DNA of 14,639 nucleotides from UBA4408 sp002389785 (lineage in GTDB: Bacteria > Bacteroidota > Bacteroidia > UBA4408): NCBI GenBank assembly GCA_035438985.1, contig DAORJK010000033.1, forward strand, positions 1 through 14,639, written 5' to 3'. How positions within the stretch are numbered: position 1 is the first letter of the stretch; the number at the start of each line of letters is the position of its first letter. A program made the translations under genes and the position numbers. Positions 1-6,751 of this stretch are shown piece by piece. A model generated the notes under the pieces. It had not been told where the DNA came from. It ran no database searches and saw only the letters and a program-made list of their open reading frames with translations.

Positions 1-55
1 AAAATGGTGGTCAATTTGCTCCGGAATCAGGTGGTCAGTTTGACCGGTTTATGCA
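1..55. mobile_element. End of an IS21-like insertion sequence (partial)
   Basis: Two tandem imperfect 24-bp repeats are visible. Each begins GGTGGTCA and continues TTTG..CCGG-like (6-29 and 30-53), then the sequence runs into TTTATGCA. Multiple repeated GGTGGTCA/TTTG/CCGG units at the tips are characteristic of IS21-family elements (istA/istB), where they are transposase-binding sites. I place the outer tip near 55 (TGCA). This is supported by a gene frame that stops inside the repeats (TGA at 41-43) and becomes membrane-protein-like just after them. The transposase genes lie outside the window, so the family call rests on the terminal repeats alone. Confidence 0.6.
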
Positions 56-733
56 ATTTACTTCAAAGTAGACTTCGGAGGAAGCTCTATCGACAAAGTT
101 TTTATCACAATTACAACCTTTTTCTTTTCAATATTTACAGGTTTCTTTATAACAAGACAAGGTAATCGTTACACTAAAATACGAGAAATAATAAGCACTT
201 TTGATGGTAAAATGTCAGGTGTATATAGGGTGTCTGGAAATATTTCTATTTCAGTTCAACAAAAAATTGGAATTGTTATTAAAGCCCACTATGAAAAAAT
301 TATAGCTTCTAAATCTTGGGATTATCACTTTAAGAACAAGTCAAACTCTATATCAGAAATTCACTCTATTCTCGAACAAGAAATAGGGGGACTTAAGCAA
401 GAAAGTTTAAGAAACCAATCCATCGGAAGAGTCTTATCTAATCTGGGAGACTGTCAAGTGCTACGTAAAAATATGGTTATGCTTTATCAGGAAAGAATTC
501 CAAGTTTTCAGTGGTTCTTGATTTTCTTTTTTGTTCTAATACTTTTAGCAACAATTACTGTGATTCCATCTGTAACATTTTTACTTGGTTCGTTAATGAA
601 ATCAGCTTTTGTTGTTTCAATTATTTCTGTCGTTATTATTTTGTATAATCTGGATAATCTGCATTTATTTGAAAAATTTATTGGGGAAAATTCAGCATTA
701 GATGTAACTGAAATACTTTCAGGCAAAAAGTAA
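56..733 (+). pseudogene. 5'-truncated membrane protein gene, interrupted by the IS end
   Basis: I do not recognise a named family. The first ATG in frame is at 212 and gives 173 aa. The same frame is open upstream back to a TGA at 41-43. The upstream part encodes a convincing membrane helix (about 98-150, rich in Phe/Ile/Thr) followed by a basic segment RQGNRYTKIRE. No ATG, GTG or TTG occurs in frame between 44 and 211. The original protein therefore began with this helix and has lost its start to the IS-like sequence on the left. The rest, numbered from the ATG at 212, has a helical soluble part (about 10-97) and two C-terminal membrane helices (about 100-120 and 124-145), then a short tail ending LSGKK. 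The layout (N-terminal helix, soluble domain, two C-terminal helices) loosely resembles DUF4239-type proteins, but this is only a topology argument. A shortened protein from 212 could still be made. The gene converges on the next one with a 7-bp gap. Confidence 0.6.
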
Positions 734-740
734 GAACAAG

Positions 741-1568
741 TTAAGAAATGAAATTATAAAGTTGGTTTGTATAATCTATTAACTTAAAATTTGTTGCTTT
801 AATTTCTGATTTTAAAAATTCATAATTTTTGTACTTTCTCTGCAATTCCTGAGGTGCTAAAATCTTATTTTTAGTACTTTGTTTTGCAAAACTCAACCAG
901 CTTCTATATTTTGCGTGGTGTTCGGTTAAGTGTGGTCTTAAAATACCATTTAAAATTTCCAGTGATAATCTAACTGCGGATATTGGATTATTTTGCTTAA
1001 TCAAGCAATTGGGCGGTAATGATTTCAACTCATCTCTAATAACACAAAACAGTTTATACCAAGAATTATATATTTCTTCGATTACGTCTTTCTCTAAATC
1101 TATTGGTATTGAAGCCTTTCGGGTAATTAGTTCAATATAAATCTTGCTTGCAAAATGTGATTCGTCAAATTTTAGAAGAGTTGTTCTTTCTTCAATTTCA
1201 TGTAAACCCTTAGCATGAGATGTTTTTTTTTGAACATTTCTATGCTCAAGCCCCAGTAGTTTTAAGGTATCATCCCAATTTTTACTGAATCCAAAATAGC
1301 AAAGTAAATCACGTAATTCCTTTATTGCGCCATCTTGATTTTTCTCACCACGTCCCCAAGCATGACGCAAAGTTCGTTCATCTGTGCCTCTGTAATTTCT
1401 GTTTTTATATAAATTATAAAGTTTGGAGTTGAGTTGTTCTAATTCCTTATCAATAAATACCCTTATCGGATTTACTAAGTCTCTCGGCAAGAAATAATCT
1501 CTGCCCGCTTCCGGTTGGCATTTCTGCTCAATTACTTTAAGTATTGACTCTTCGATAACTATTCGCAT
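741..1568 (-). CDS. Hypothetical protein, 275 aa, accessory cargo
   Basis: I do not recognise a named family. The product is soluble, helical and charged, with no signal peptide or membrane segment. The N-terminal part (about 1-90) is rich in Arg/Asn/Glu. The C-terminal part holds the most family-like stretch, about residues 196-245. There ISAVRLSLEILNGILRPHL is followed by a Trp-containing segment and PQELQRKY. Similar R-L-x-x-x-x-L-N-x-x-L-R-P-H-L segments occur, from memory, in uncharacterised bacterial proteins of this size. The ATG at 1566-1568 follows an A/T-rich stretch without a Shine-Dalgarno sequence. The TAGATTTG at 1658-1665 on the minus strand fits the Bacteroidota -7 box, but I see no matching -33 TTG. 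The gene is convergent with the truncated membrane-protein gene (7-bp gap) and divergent from the excisionase/integrase pair. It is probably cargo of the integrated element. A defence or regulatory role is possible but not shown. Confidence 0.7.
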   Translation of the reverse strand: MRIVIEESILKVIEQKCQPEAGRDYFLPRDLVNPIRVFIDKELEQLNSKLYNLYKNRNYRGTDERTLRHAWGRGEKNQDGAIKELRDLLCYFGFSKNWDDTLKLLGLEHRNVQKKTSHAKGLHEIEERTTLLKFDESHFASKIYIELITRKASIPIDLEKDVIEEIYNSWYKLFCVIRDELKSLPPNCLIKQNNPISAVRLSLEILNGILRPHLTEHHAKYRSWLSFAKQSTKNKILAPQELQRKYKNYEFLKSEIKATNFKLIDYTNQLYNFIS

Positions 1569-1584
1569 TTAAAGAAAAATAACA

Positions 1585-1600
1585 GGCATGCCCGCATGCC
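1585..1600. repeat. GC-rich inverted repeat in a divergent intergenic region
   Basis: A perfect 7-bp inverted repeat, GGCATGC-CC-GCATGCC, lies 17 bp upstream of the minus-strand hypothetical gene (start 1568) and 82 bp upstream of the excisionase-like gene. It is the only GC-rich patch in a very AT-rich 113-bp intergenic region. It could be an operator for a regulator of the integrated element, or a small palindromic repeat. Confidence 0.5.
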
Positions 1601-1681
1601 GATTTCAAAATTTCGTGTTTTTAAACATTTGCAATCGAAATCAAAACGATGATAAAACAAATCTAAAAATTAAATCCTAAA

Positions 1682-2017
1682 ATGGAATCTCGAATATACA
1701 TGAAGGAACTAAAAGACTTACTCAATAGTAAAGACTTTAGATCAAATCGCACTATTAAAAGATGGTGTAAAAATAGCCATGTAACTTTTTATAAAGATAC
1801 TGGCAGTAACAAGCTATTTGTATTCAGACAAGAGTTTGAAAAAGTATACTTCAAACAAAAAATGGAGTACCGAAACTCAGAATTTCTTACATCAACAATG
1901 AGTTTTTTTCCTCAAATGGAAAAAATTAAAGTTGAAAAATCAAAATCATATATCCCACAAGGAGAACACGAAAAAGCATACCTGTCTATGTTGCAAAATA
2001 TAATTCACAAGATATGA
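1682..2017 (+). CDS. Excisionase/MerR-like DNA-binding protein of the integrated element
   Basis: A 111-aa basic protein. Residues about 6-55 (MKELKDLLNSKDFRSNRTI, then RWCKN, then a short hairpin-like KDTGSNKLFVFRQEFEKV) look like a winged helix-turn-helix of the excisionase/MerR type. In that fold a helix-turn-helix with an RW motif is followed by a wing. The C-terminal half is Lys-rich and unrecognised. The stop overlaps the recombinase start as ATGA (2014-2017), implying translational coupling. Small DNA-binding proteins just upstream of a tyrosine recombinase commonly act as recombination directionality factors or as repressors of the element. That role is inferred from position. The start could also be Met7 at 1700. 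The fold assignment is moderate, since no profile search was possible. Confidence 0.6.
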   Translation: MESRIYMKELKDLLNSKDFRSNRTIKRWCKNSHVTFYKDTGSNKLFVFRQEFEKVYFKQKMEYRNSEFLTSTMSFFPQMEKIKVEKSKSYIPQGEHEKAYLSMLQNIIHKI

Positions 2018-3435
2018 TGCTACTAATGGGAAATATTGAACCATTGCACATTCCACAATCTAAGAAATGGAAGGGACTAACTGTTTTTTGCAATAAATGC
2101 AAAACAAGTGTCTATGATATTTGTAAAGAAAGCGGGAAGCCAATTAAGAAGTGTAAATATGGTGATAGACATGGCTTCAAGGTTACAGCGCATGTTCCAG
2201 GAACAGAGAATGCACGAAAAACATTGATGCTTGATACAAGAGATGTGGATGAAGCAATAAAGGAGGCAATAGATTTTTTAAAGTCAGTGAAGGAAAATTG
2301 TAAAGCAGGAAATATTCAAACTAAGCCAAGCGAGCGAATAGAAATAAAATCGGGGAATGAGCCAAATATCTTAATTCATTTGTTGGCTAAATATCTTGCT
2401 TGGTTAAACAATGAAGGTTTGCCCAAAAGCTTAATTATTGAGCGGGATAAGGATTATATTAAGGATATAGAGCGTGCATATATGTTTTTGGTTGAATGTT
2501 TAAGCAAAGAAGGTTACGATATGAACACATTTTCAGTTCATGATATCGATTATATTATAGTGGGAAAAGTAGTCGATGCTTTAAATAATAAGGAATATGC
2601 TAATCGTACGATTAATAAAATTCTAACCTATTACTCTTCAGCATTAAAATGGCATTCAGAATATTCTGGTCAACCTATTAGGAATTTTTTTAAACATCGC
2701 AGATTCGAGACTAATTATAACCCCAAACAGTTTCCAATGAAGGAATTCGAGGCATTGCTAAAGCAGATTACTCCTGAAAATGGAATAGGATATGACAATG
2801 GAATTAAACCAAGGCGAAATTATTACTACTCATGGTTGCCATTTGCATACAGACTAGCCTTGGAAACTGGCAGAAGAAGGGAAGAACTGACGACAATGAA
2901 ATGGAATGATATCAAAGAAATAAATGGTGAACTATGTATTCTGGTTTTGGATATCAAGGTGAATCGAATTAAAAAAAGACTCACTGAAAATCAAAAAAGG
3001 TACAATCCAACACCAGTCACACCTGAACTGATGCAATTGCTAAGTGAAATGGGCTATGAAAAATACAAAGGAACTGATAATTACATATTGGCACCAGAGG
3101 TAAACATAAGTAGGGGCAAGGTGATGTGCAACATACTCAGCCGCTCATTTGCACACTATTACAAACAACTGAATACAGGTAATAAACTTACTTTCAAGAG
3201 TCTAAGGAAGGCAAATTTTACTCAATTACAATTGAAATATGGCGACAATGCTCGATTCATATCTGGACACACTTCTACAAATATATTGGGAACAAGATAT
3301 GTAGACCATAACGCAGTAGCAGTGAGAGCACTAGATATTATTAAGAATGAAAAGGAGGCTGCTCGCCAAAAGGAACTTGAAAAACTAAGAATAGAATCAA
3401 ATAATAATGAACAACAAAAGGACTTAAATCTCTAA
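2014..3435 (+). CDS. Tyrosine recombinase (site-specific integrase)
   Basis: A 473-aa integrase of the lambda-Int type that would insert and excise the element by breaking and rejoining att sites. The N-terminus has a possible zinc-binding cluster (Cys26, Cys29, Cys37, Cys47, His53), then an arm-binding-like region with PGT and RKT. A core-binding domain spans about 115-235 and the catalytic domain about 240-440. Catalytic residues visible are Arg288 in TGRRREEL, a Lys in the beta-hairpin region (about 316-322), Arg398 in FKSLRK, His419 in ISGH and the nucleophile Tyr429 in TRYVD. The usual His of the HxxR motif is Lys395 here, a variant also found in other integrases. The C-terminal 30 residues are a charged coiled tail. 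It overlaps the preceding excisionase-like gene by four bases, and its stop lies 131 bp from the 3' end of tRNA-Leu, consistent with the tRNA gene being the attachment site. ATG codons at 2017 and 2026 are alternative starts. All key residues except the His are present, so it should be active. Confidence 0.93.
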   Translation: MMLLMGNIEPLHIPQSKKWKGLTVFCNKCKTSVYDICKESGKPIKKCKYGDRHGFKVTAHVPGTENARKTLMLDTRDVDEAIKEAIDFLKSVKENCKAGNIQTKPSERIEIKSGNEPNILIHLLAKYLAWLNNEGLPKSLIIERDKDYIKDIERAYMFLVECLSKEGYDMNTFSVHDIDYIIVGKVVDALNNKEYANRTINKILTYYSSALKWHSEYSGQPIRNFFKHRRFETNYNPKQFPMKEFEALLKQITPENGIGYDNGIKPRRNYYYSWLPFAYRLALETGRRREELTTMKWNDIKEINGELCILVLDIKVNRIKKRLTENQKRYNPTPVTPELMQLLSEMGYEKYKGTDNYILAPEVNISRGKVMCNILSRSFAHYYKQLNTGNKLTFKSLRKANFTQLQLKYGDNARFISGHTSTNILGTRYVDHNAVAVRALDIIKNEKEAARQKELEKLRIESNNNEQQKDLNL

Positions 3436-3458
3436 AAAATGAAGACAATTCGAGTAAT

Positions 3459-3490
3459 CAGCACTCCAAAACAGCACTCTACAGCACTCC
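3459..3490. repeat. Three short direct repeats CAGCACTC next to the integrase
   Basis: CAGCACTC occurs at 3459-3466, 3472-3479 and 3482-3489 (spacing 13 and 10 bp), just after the integrase stop and before the tRNA-Leu terminator. Short direct repeats in this position are candidate integrase arm sites or excisionase sites near attL/attR. No binding evidence exists here, and three 8-mers is a modest signal. Confidence 0.4.
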
Positions 3491-3520
3491 GTTTCGAAAC
3501 AGTCTATCTAACCAATGGAA

Positions 3521-3563
3521 AGAAAAAACGCTACAAAGCACTGTTTAAAGGCTTTGTAGCGTT
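3521..3563 (-). terminator. Intrinsic terminator downstream of tRNA-Leu
   Basis: Read on the minus strand, a perfect 13-bp stem (AACGCTACAAAGC pairing with GCTTTGTAGCGTT) encloses an 11-nt loop and ends in TTTTTTCTTT. It starts 3 nt after the tRNA 3' end. The U-tract lies only on the minus-strand side, so it terminates the tRNA-Leu transcript and keeps it from running into the integrase region. Confidence 0.88.
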
Positions 3564-3566
3564 AAG

Positions 3567-3650
3567 TACCCAGGGCCGGGATCGAACCGGCATGAGGGTT
3601 AACTCACTGGTGTTTGAGACCAGCGCGTCTACCAATTCCGCCACCTGGGC
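3567..3650 (-). tRNA. tRNA-Leu(CAA)
   Basis: The minus strand folds as a class II tRNA. The acceptor is GCCCAGG pairing with CCTGGGT (G1 opposite U72 as a wobble), the discriminator is A73 and CCA is not encoded. The D-arm contains GAATTGGTAGAC. The anticodon stem CTGGT/ACCAG has loop CTCAAAC, giving anticodon CAA. A long variable arm (TGAGTTAACCCTCA) is present, as expected for leucine. The T-arm is CCGGTTCGATCCCGG. It reads UUG codons. The gene's 3' end faces the integrase gene and is the likely integration target of the element to the left. A perfect -7 box lies upstream and an intrinsic terminator follows. Confidence 0.96.
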
Positions 3651-3670
3651 AATTCCTTTGGAACGGGCTG

Positions 3671-3700
3671 CAAAAGTATTTATTTTTTTGAAATAAGGAA
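3671..3700 (-). promoter_or_regulatory. Predicted promoter of tRNA-Leu
   Basis: On the minus strand TACTTTTG (3671-3678) matches the Bacteroidota -7 consensus TAnnTTTG exactly. A TTC (3698-3700) lies 19 bp upstream, in place of the consensus -33 TTG. The box is about 20 bp from the mature tRNA 5' end, leaving a short leader for RNase P. Confidence 0.65.
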
Positions 3701-3736
3701 CATAAAATTCAAAGCTGTTCCAAAATTAAAGGTGAA

Positions 3737-4690
3737 TTAAAAAACAGCCTTTGCTATTTGGCGCACTGCTTCTGATTTTCCCATGGTGTAATAATGCAAA
3801 CAAGGCACCCCAAATTTAATTAGTTCCTTTGATTGGTTTATACTCCATTCAATTCCTATTTCTCGCGCTGCTTCGTCGGATTGTGCTTTTGAAAAAGCAT
3901 GGGCAAGGTCGAAAGGTATGTCAATACTAAAAATTTTGGGTAAAATACTCGTTTGCTTTTTTAAGGTCATTGGCTTTAAGCCCGGTATAATTGGTACTTG
4001 AATTCCCATTTCTCGAGCAGCTTTTACAAACTCAAAAAATTTAGCATTGTCGTAAAATAACTGAGTAATCACAAAATCGGCACCCGCATCAACTTTGGCT
4101 TTTAAGTTTAATAAATCAATCTGCAAATTGGGTGCTTCAAAGTGCTTTTCGGGATAACCCGCTACGCCAATACAAAATTCAGTTGGTGTAGCTGTACCCA
4201 TTTCCTCATCTAAATAGGCACCGTTGTTAAGTTCAACAATTTGTTTCACTAAATCAACAGCATATTTATTTCCATCTGGCTCCGGAATAAAAACTTGTTC
4301 AGTTTTGATGGGATCACCGCGCAATGCCAATACATTGTCGATGCCCAGGTACTGCAAATCAATTAAGGCATTTTCAGTTTCTTCCTTGCTAAATCCACCA
4401 CAAATTAAATGTGGCAAGGCATCTGTTTTATATTTATTGATGATGGCAGCACAAATTCCAACAGTTCCCGGACGTTTTCGAATAAAAACCTTTTCAAGAT
4501 ATCCACCAGTACGCTTTTTATATACATACTCCTCGCGATGATAGGTAACATTAATAAAGCTGGGCTTAAAATCAATTAAGGGGTCAATGCTTTGATAAAT
4601 AGAATCAATACTCTTACCTTTTATAGGAGGTAAAATTTCGAACGAAAAAAGTGTTGATTTCGCTTTGCTAATGTGTTCGGTTACTTTCAC
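3737..4690 (-). CDS. metF: Methylenetetrahydrofolate reductase
   Basis: A flavoenzyme of 317 aa that reduces 5,10-methylene-THF to 5-methyl-THF, the methyl donor for methionine synthesis. It acts in the cytoplasm as a TIM barrel with FAD. Family landmarks include the catalytic Glu18 in SFEILPP (equivalent to E. coli Glu28), HLICGGFS (94-101), LALRGDP with Asp126 (flavin/folate contact), the FCIGVAGYPEKH region (172-183) and DFVITQLFYD (205-214). Its length is close to the usual 290-320 aa. The start at 4688-4690 agrees with family N-termini. It lies 82 bp downstream of kynA on the same strand. No methionine synthase gene is in the window. The gap before it shows no clear phylum-type promoter, so it may be read from the kynA promoter. 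Confidence 0.95.
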   Translation of the reverse strand: MKVTEHISKAKSTLFSFEILPPIKGKSIDSIYQSIDPLIDFKPSFINVTYHREEYVYKKRTGGYLEKVFIRKRPGTVGICAAIINKYKTDALPHLICGGFSKEETENALIDLQYLGIDNVLALRGDPIKTEQVFIPEPDGNKYAVDLVKQIVELNNGAYLDEEMGTATPTEFCIGVAGYPEKHFEAPNLQIDLLNLKAKVDAGADFVITQLFYDNAKFFEFVKAAREMGIQVPIIPGLKPMTLKKQTSILPKIFSIDIPFDLAHAFSKAQSDEAAREIGIEWSINQSKELIKFGVPCLHYYTMGKSEAVRQIAKAVF

Positions 4691-4772
4691 TGCTTCAATT
4701 TTGGAAAGCGCGAATTTACTGCAAATCCAATAAAATGCAAAACACTTGTGGGAGAACGGTGTTTCGTAAGGT

Positions 4773-5771
4773 TTATTTACGAATTACCGACTCAACCCAG
4801 GATTTCCCCCAATTTTCGAGCTCTTCGGCACTCCATAATTCGGGATAAAAAATTCGTTTTTGAAAACGCGGAGGCAGGTATTTTTGCCAGTTGGTTCCTC
4901 CGGTTGCAGGCACATCCGAATCTTCGGTAGATAAATAGCGGGCAGCACTTTTATAATGGCATAAAGGCCAATTTACATTTACATTTACATCCAATTGACG
5001 CAAGGCATTTATAACTTCTTCGCTTTGTCGATCTTCAGCACTTAGCGACAAATACTTTTGCCAAACATTTTTGGTTTTATACAAATGTGCCAATCCTAAA
5101 AACTGTTCGGTATATTTTTTTTCAAATTGCTTTAATGTCAGTGTCTTTTTGCCGGTTGCCAGTTCTGTTGCACCTTGCTTCCAATAAATGTGTTCAAACA
5201 TTTTTTCAATGCTTGCAGTTTTTGCATCAATTGTAGGTCTTACTTCTTTGTCTACCAAATAATATAAATCGGTGCAGCTCATTTCAATCATGCGGTATTG
5301 AGCACTTTGAAATCCACTTGCTGGTAATAAAGCCATGCGGTAAGTTAAAAATTGCTCTTTTTCCATTCCATCAATCATGATGTCGAAACTTTTGGTAAGT
5401 GCTTCAAAATAACGATTGATGCGAGTTACACGTTTAACAAAAAAATCTTTATCAAGTGTTTCCTTCCAACCTTTGTCGTGTCCGTTTTTTTCGACAATAC
5501 GTCCATTATTAGCAATTTGCTCCAATTCGTGAAGCGATAATTTAAAATACAGTTCGGTAATTTGATGGTAAATGATAAAAATTAACTCATCCGGAAAATC
5601 AGTTTTAGGATTCTGTAAAGTGAGCAATTTATCAACGTGCACATAATCCCAATAAGTCAAATAATTGCTGATTAACAAGCCATCTAAATAGGACTTTAAA
5701 TCTTGTCCCATAGCTTGGTACTTATTGTCGAGTAAATTTATTTTTTGAATAATATCAGGAGTGAGTTCCAT
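4773..5771 (-). CDS. kynA: Tryptophan 2,3-dioxygenase
   Basis: A heme enzyme of 332 aa that opens the indole ring of L-tryptophan to give N-formylkynurenine, the first step of the kynurenine pathway. The family pattern is clear. WDYVHVDKLLTLQNP (41-55) is followed by DELIFIIYHQITEL with the distal His69. Arg145 sits in TYRMALLPASGFQSAQYR (143-160), the substrate-binding block. His272 in PLCHYKSAARYL is the expected proximal heme ligand. TGG (290-292) and FYPELW (308-313) close the active-site region. The reading frame extends upstream to 5828, but I chose the Met at 5769-5771. The extension matches nothing in the family and contains the promoter. No other kynurenine-pathway gene is nearby. 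A phylum-type promoter and a perfect palindrome lie upstream. Confidence 0.92.
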   Translation of the reverse strand: MELTPDIIQKINLLDNKYQAMGQDLKSYLDGLLISNYLTYWDYVHVDKLLTLQNPKTDFPDELIFIIYHQITELYFKLSLHELEQIANNGRIVEKNGHDKGWKETLDKDFFVKRVTRINRYFEALTKSFDIMIDGMEKEQFLTYRMALLPASGFQSAQYRMIEMSCTDLYYLVDKEVRPTIDAKTASIEKMFEHIYWKQGATELATGKKTLTLKQFEKKYTEQFLGLAHLYKTKNVWQKYLSLSAEDRQSEEVINALRQLDVNVNVNWPLCHYKSAARYLSTEDSDVPATGGTNWQKYLPPRFQKRIFYPELWSAEELENWGKSWVESVIRK

Positions 5772-5788
5772 AAAAATAGGTTTACGGA

Positions 5789-5817
5789 CAAAAATAGGAA
5801 TATTAATTAGCTGCCAA
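5789..5817 (-). promoter_or_regulatory. Predicted kynA promoter
   Basis: On the minus strand the -33 TTG (5815-5817) and the -7 box TATTTTTG (5789-5796) are separated by 18 bp. Both match the Bacteroidota consensus TTG...TAnnTTTG exactly. The expected transcription start lies about 5-8 bp further on, giving a very short leader before the ATG at 5771. This supports the start chosen for kynA. Confidence 0.75.
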
Positions 5818-5834
5818 ACTGATTGCAATCAGTT
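5817..5834. promoter_or_regulatory. Perfect 18-bp palindrome upstream of kynA, putative operator
   Basis: AACTGATTGCAATCAGTT is a perfect 18-bp palindrome with no spacer. It shares one base with the -33 TTG of the predicted kynA promoter. It has neither loop nor U-tract, so it is a poor terminator for the upstream DUF3108 gene. Its place at the promoter suits a binding site for a dimeric regulator, possibly an activator because it lies upstream of -33. The regulator is unknown. Confidence 0.6.
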
Positions 5835-5858
5835 ATTTCAAAAGGCACACATTAAAAC

Positions 5859-6650
5859 TTAATCTGAAATTTTGGAAATTGGAGCGGCTAAACCGGAGTA
5901 GGATTGTAGGTCCATTTTAATAGAACCAACCAATATTTCAGCTTGTGCCCTTATGGGTATATGATTGGCATCATCGGTGATCCAAACATTTAAATCTTCT
6001 TCCTTTTTAAATACACGCCCTTTTTGCACAACCGGACGAAATTTTAAGCATTTAAATACACCAAGATCGGTTTCTATGGTTTCTTTACCGATGTACTTTA
6101 TTTTCATTTCAAAAATCTCATTATCCACAAAACTCGGTATCGTAAATATATCGCCTTCTTTGGCTTTGCTGTAATCGATACATCTTGAATAATAGAAAGA
6201 GGAGAGCATGTCTTGCACATTATCGGGCGTTTCGAAATGCTTACCATCGGCAATTACCTTATTCTGGTATGGGTTAAACACATAATTCTGGTTAATTTTA
6301 TAACCTCCCTCATCAACCCGTCTTAAAAACACCCAAGGCACAATTGCTTCGGCATCAATAAAAGTTTCGTAGCGATCGCGTACTTTAAAAAACCAGTCAA
6401 ATGCACCGCGACTTTTACCGGTCCCAACGATGTGAAAGGCGTCGCGGTTACCATATTTTTTTTCTTCATCCAATACTTCAAGTCTGGCAGTACCGGCATC
6501 AATTATTCCATAATGCACACGGTAAGTAATTACCTCACCCTTTTTAAATGCATTGTTTTGGATACTACGTAATTCCTGAGCTTGAGAGGTTGAAATAAAA
6601 ATCAAACTAAGCATTAAAACAAGTTTCAGCAGCTTATTGATAGTTTTCAT
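5859..6650 (-). CDS. DUF3108 family exported protein
   Basis: 263 aa, with an N-terminal signal peptide (KLLKLVLMLSLIFIS core, cleavage expected after SQA near residue 24). The mature part is predicted to be beta-rich, with features of the DUF3108 family. These are an early GEVITYRVHYGIIDAGTA-type segment, a central SFYYSRCIDY segment and the C-terminal block WITDDANHIPIRAQAEILVGS. DUF3108 proteins are periplasmic or outer-membrane-associated and of unknown function. I chose the ATG at 6648-6650. The upstream extension (MARKKKLK) would add charged residues before the signal peptide, while the ATG is preceded by an A-rich stretch typical of Bacteroidota starts. The gene lies between leuS and kynA on the same strand, 101 bp after the leuS stop. 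Confidence 0.85.
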   Translation of the reverse strand: MKTINKLLKLVLMLSLIFISTSQAQELRSIQNNAFKKGEVITYRVHYGIIDAGTARLEVLDEEKKYGNRDAFHIVGTGKSRGAFDWFFKVRDRYETFIDAEAIVPWVFLRRVDEGGYKINQNYVFNPYQNKVIADGKHFETPDNVQDMLSSFYYSRCIDYSKAKEGDIFTIPSFVDNEIFEMKIKYIGKETIETDLGVFKCLKFRPVVQKGRVFKKEEDLNVWITDDANHIPIRAQAEILVGSIKMDLQSYSGLAAPISKISD

Positions 6651-6751
6651 TTTTAATTTTTTTTTGCGGGCCACTAACTCAAAAAATAAGCCAAGCTTTT
6701 AATACTGAATCTCGTTGGATTATTTCTACAGGTTTCATACGAAGTTAAGGC

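Noticed and set aside
3439..3696. 85-aa open reading frame after the integrase
   Set aside because: It runs antisense through the tRNA-Leu terminator and the whole tRNA gene and has no protein-like features.
4224..4541. 105-aa plus-strand frame inside metF
   Set aside because: Antisense shadow of a well-supported metF gene, with no recognisable domain.
4691..4772. Possible riboswitch or terminator between kynA and metF
   Set aside because: Only a weak 6-bp AAACAC/GTGTTT pairing is visible. 82 bp shows no SAM-riboswitch-like architecture and no clear U-tract.
4673..4930. 85-aa plus-strand frame spanning the metF-kynA gap
   Set aside because: Overlaps both genes antisense and its translation looks random.
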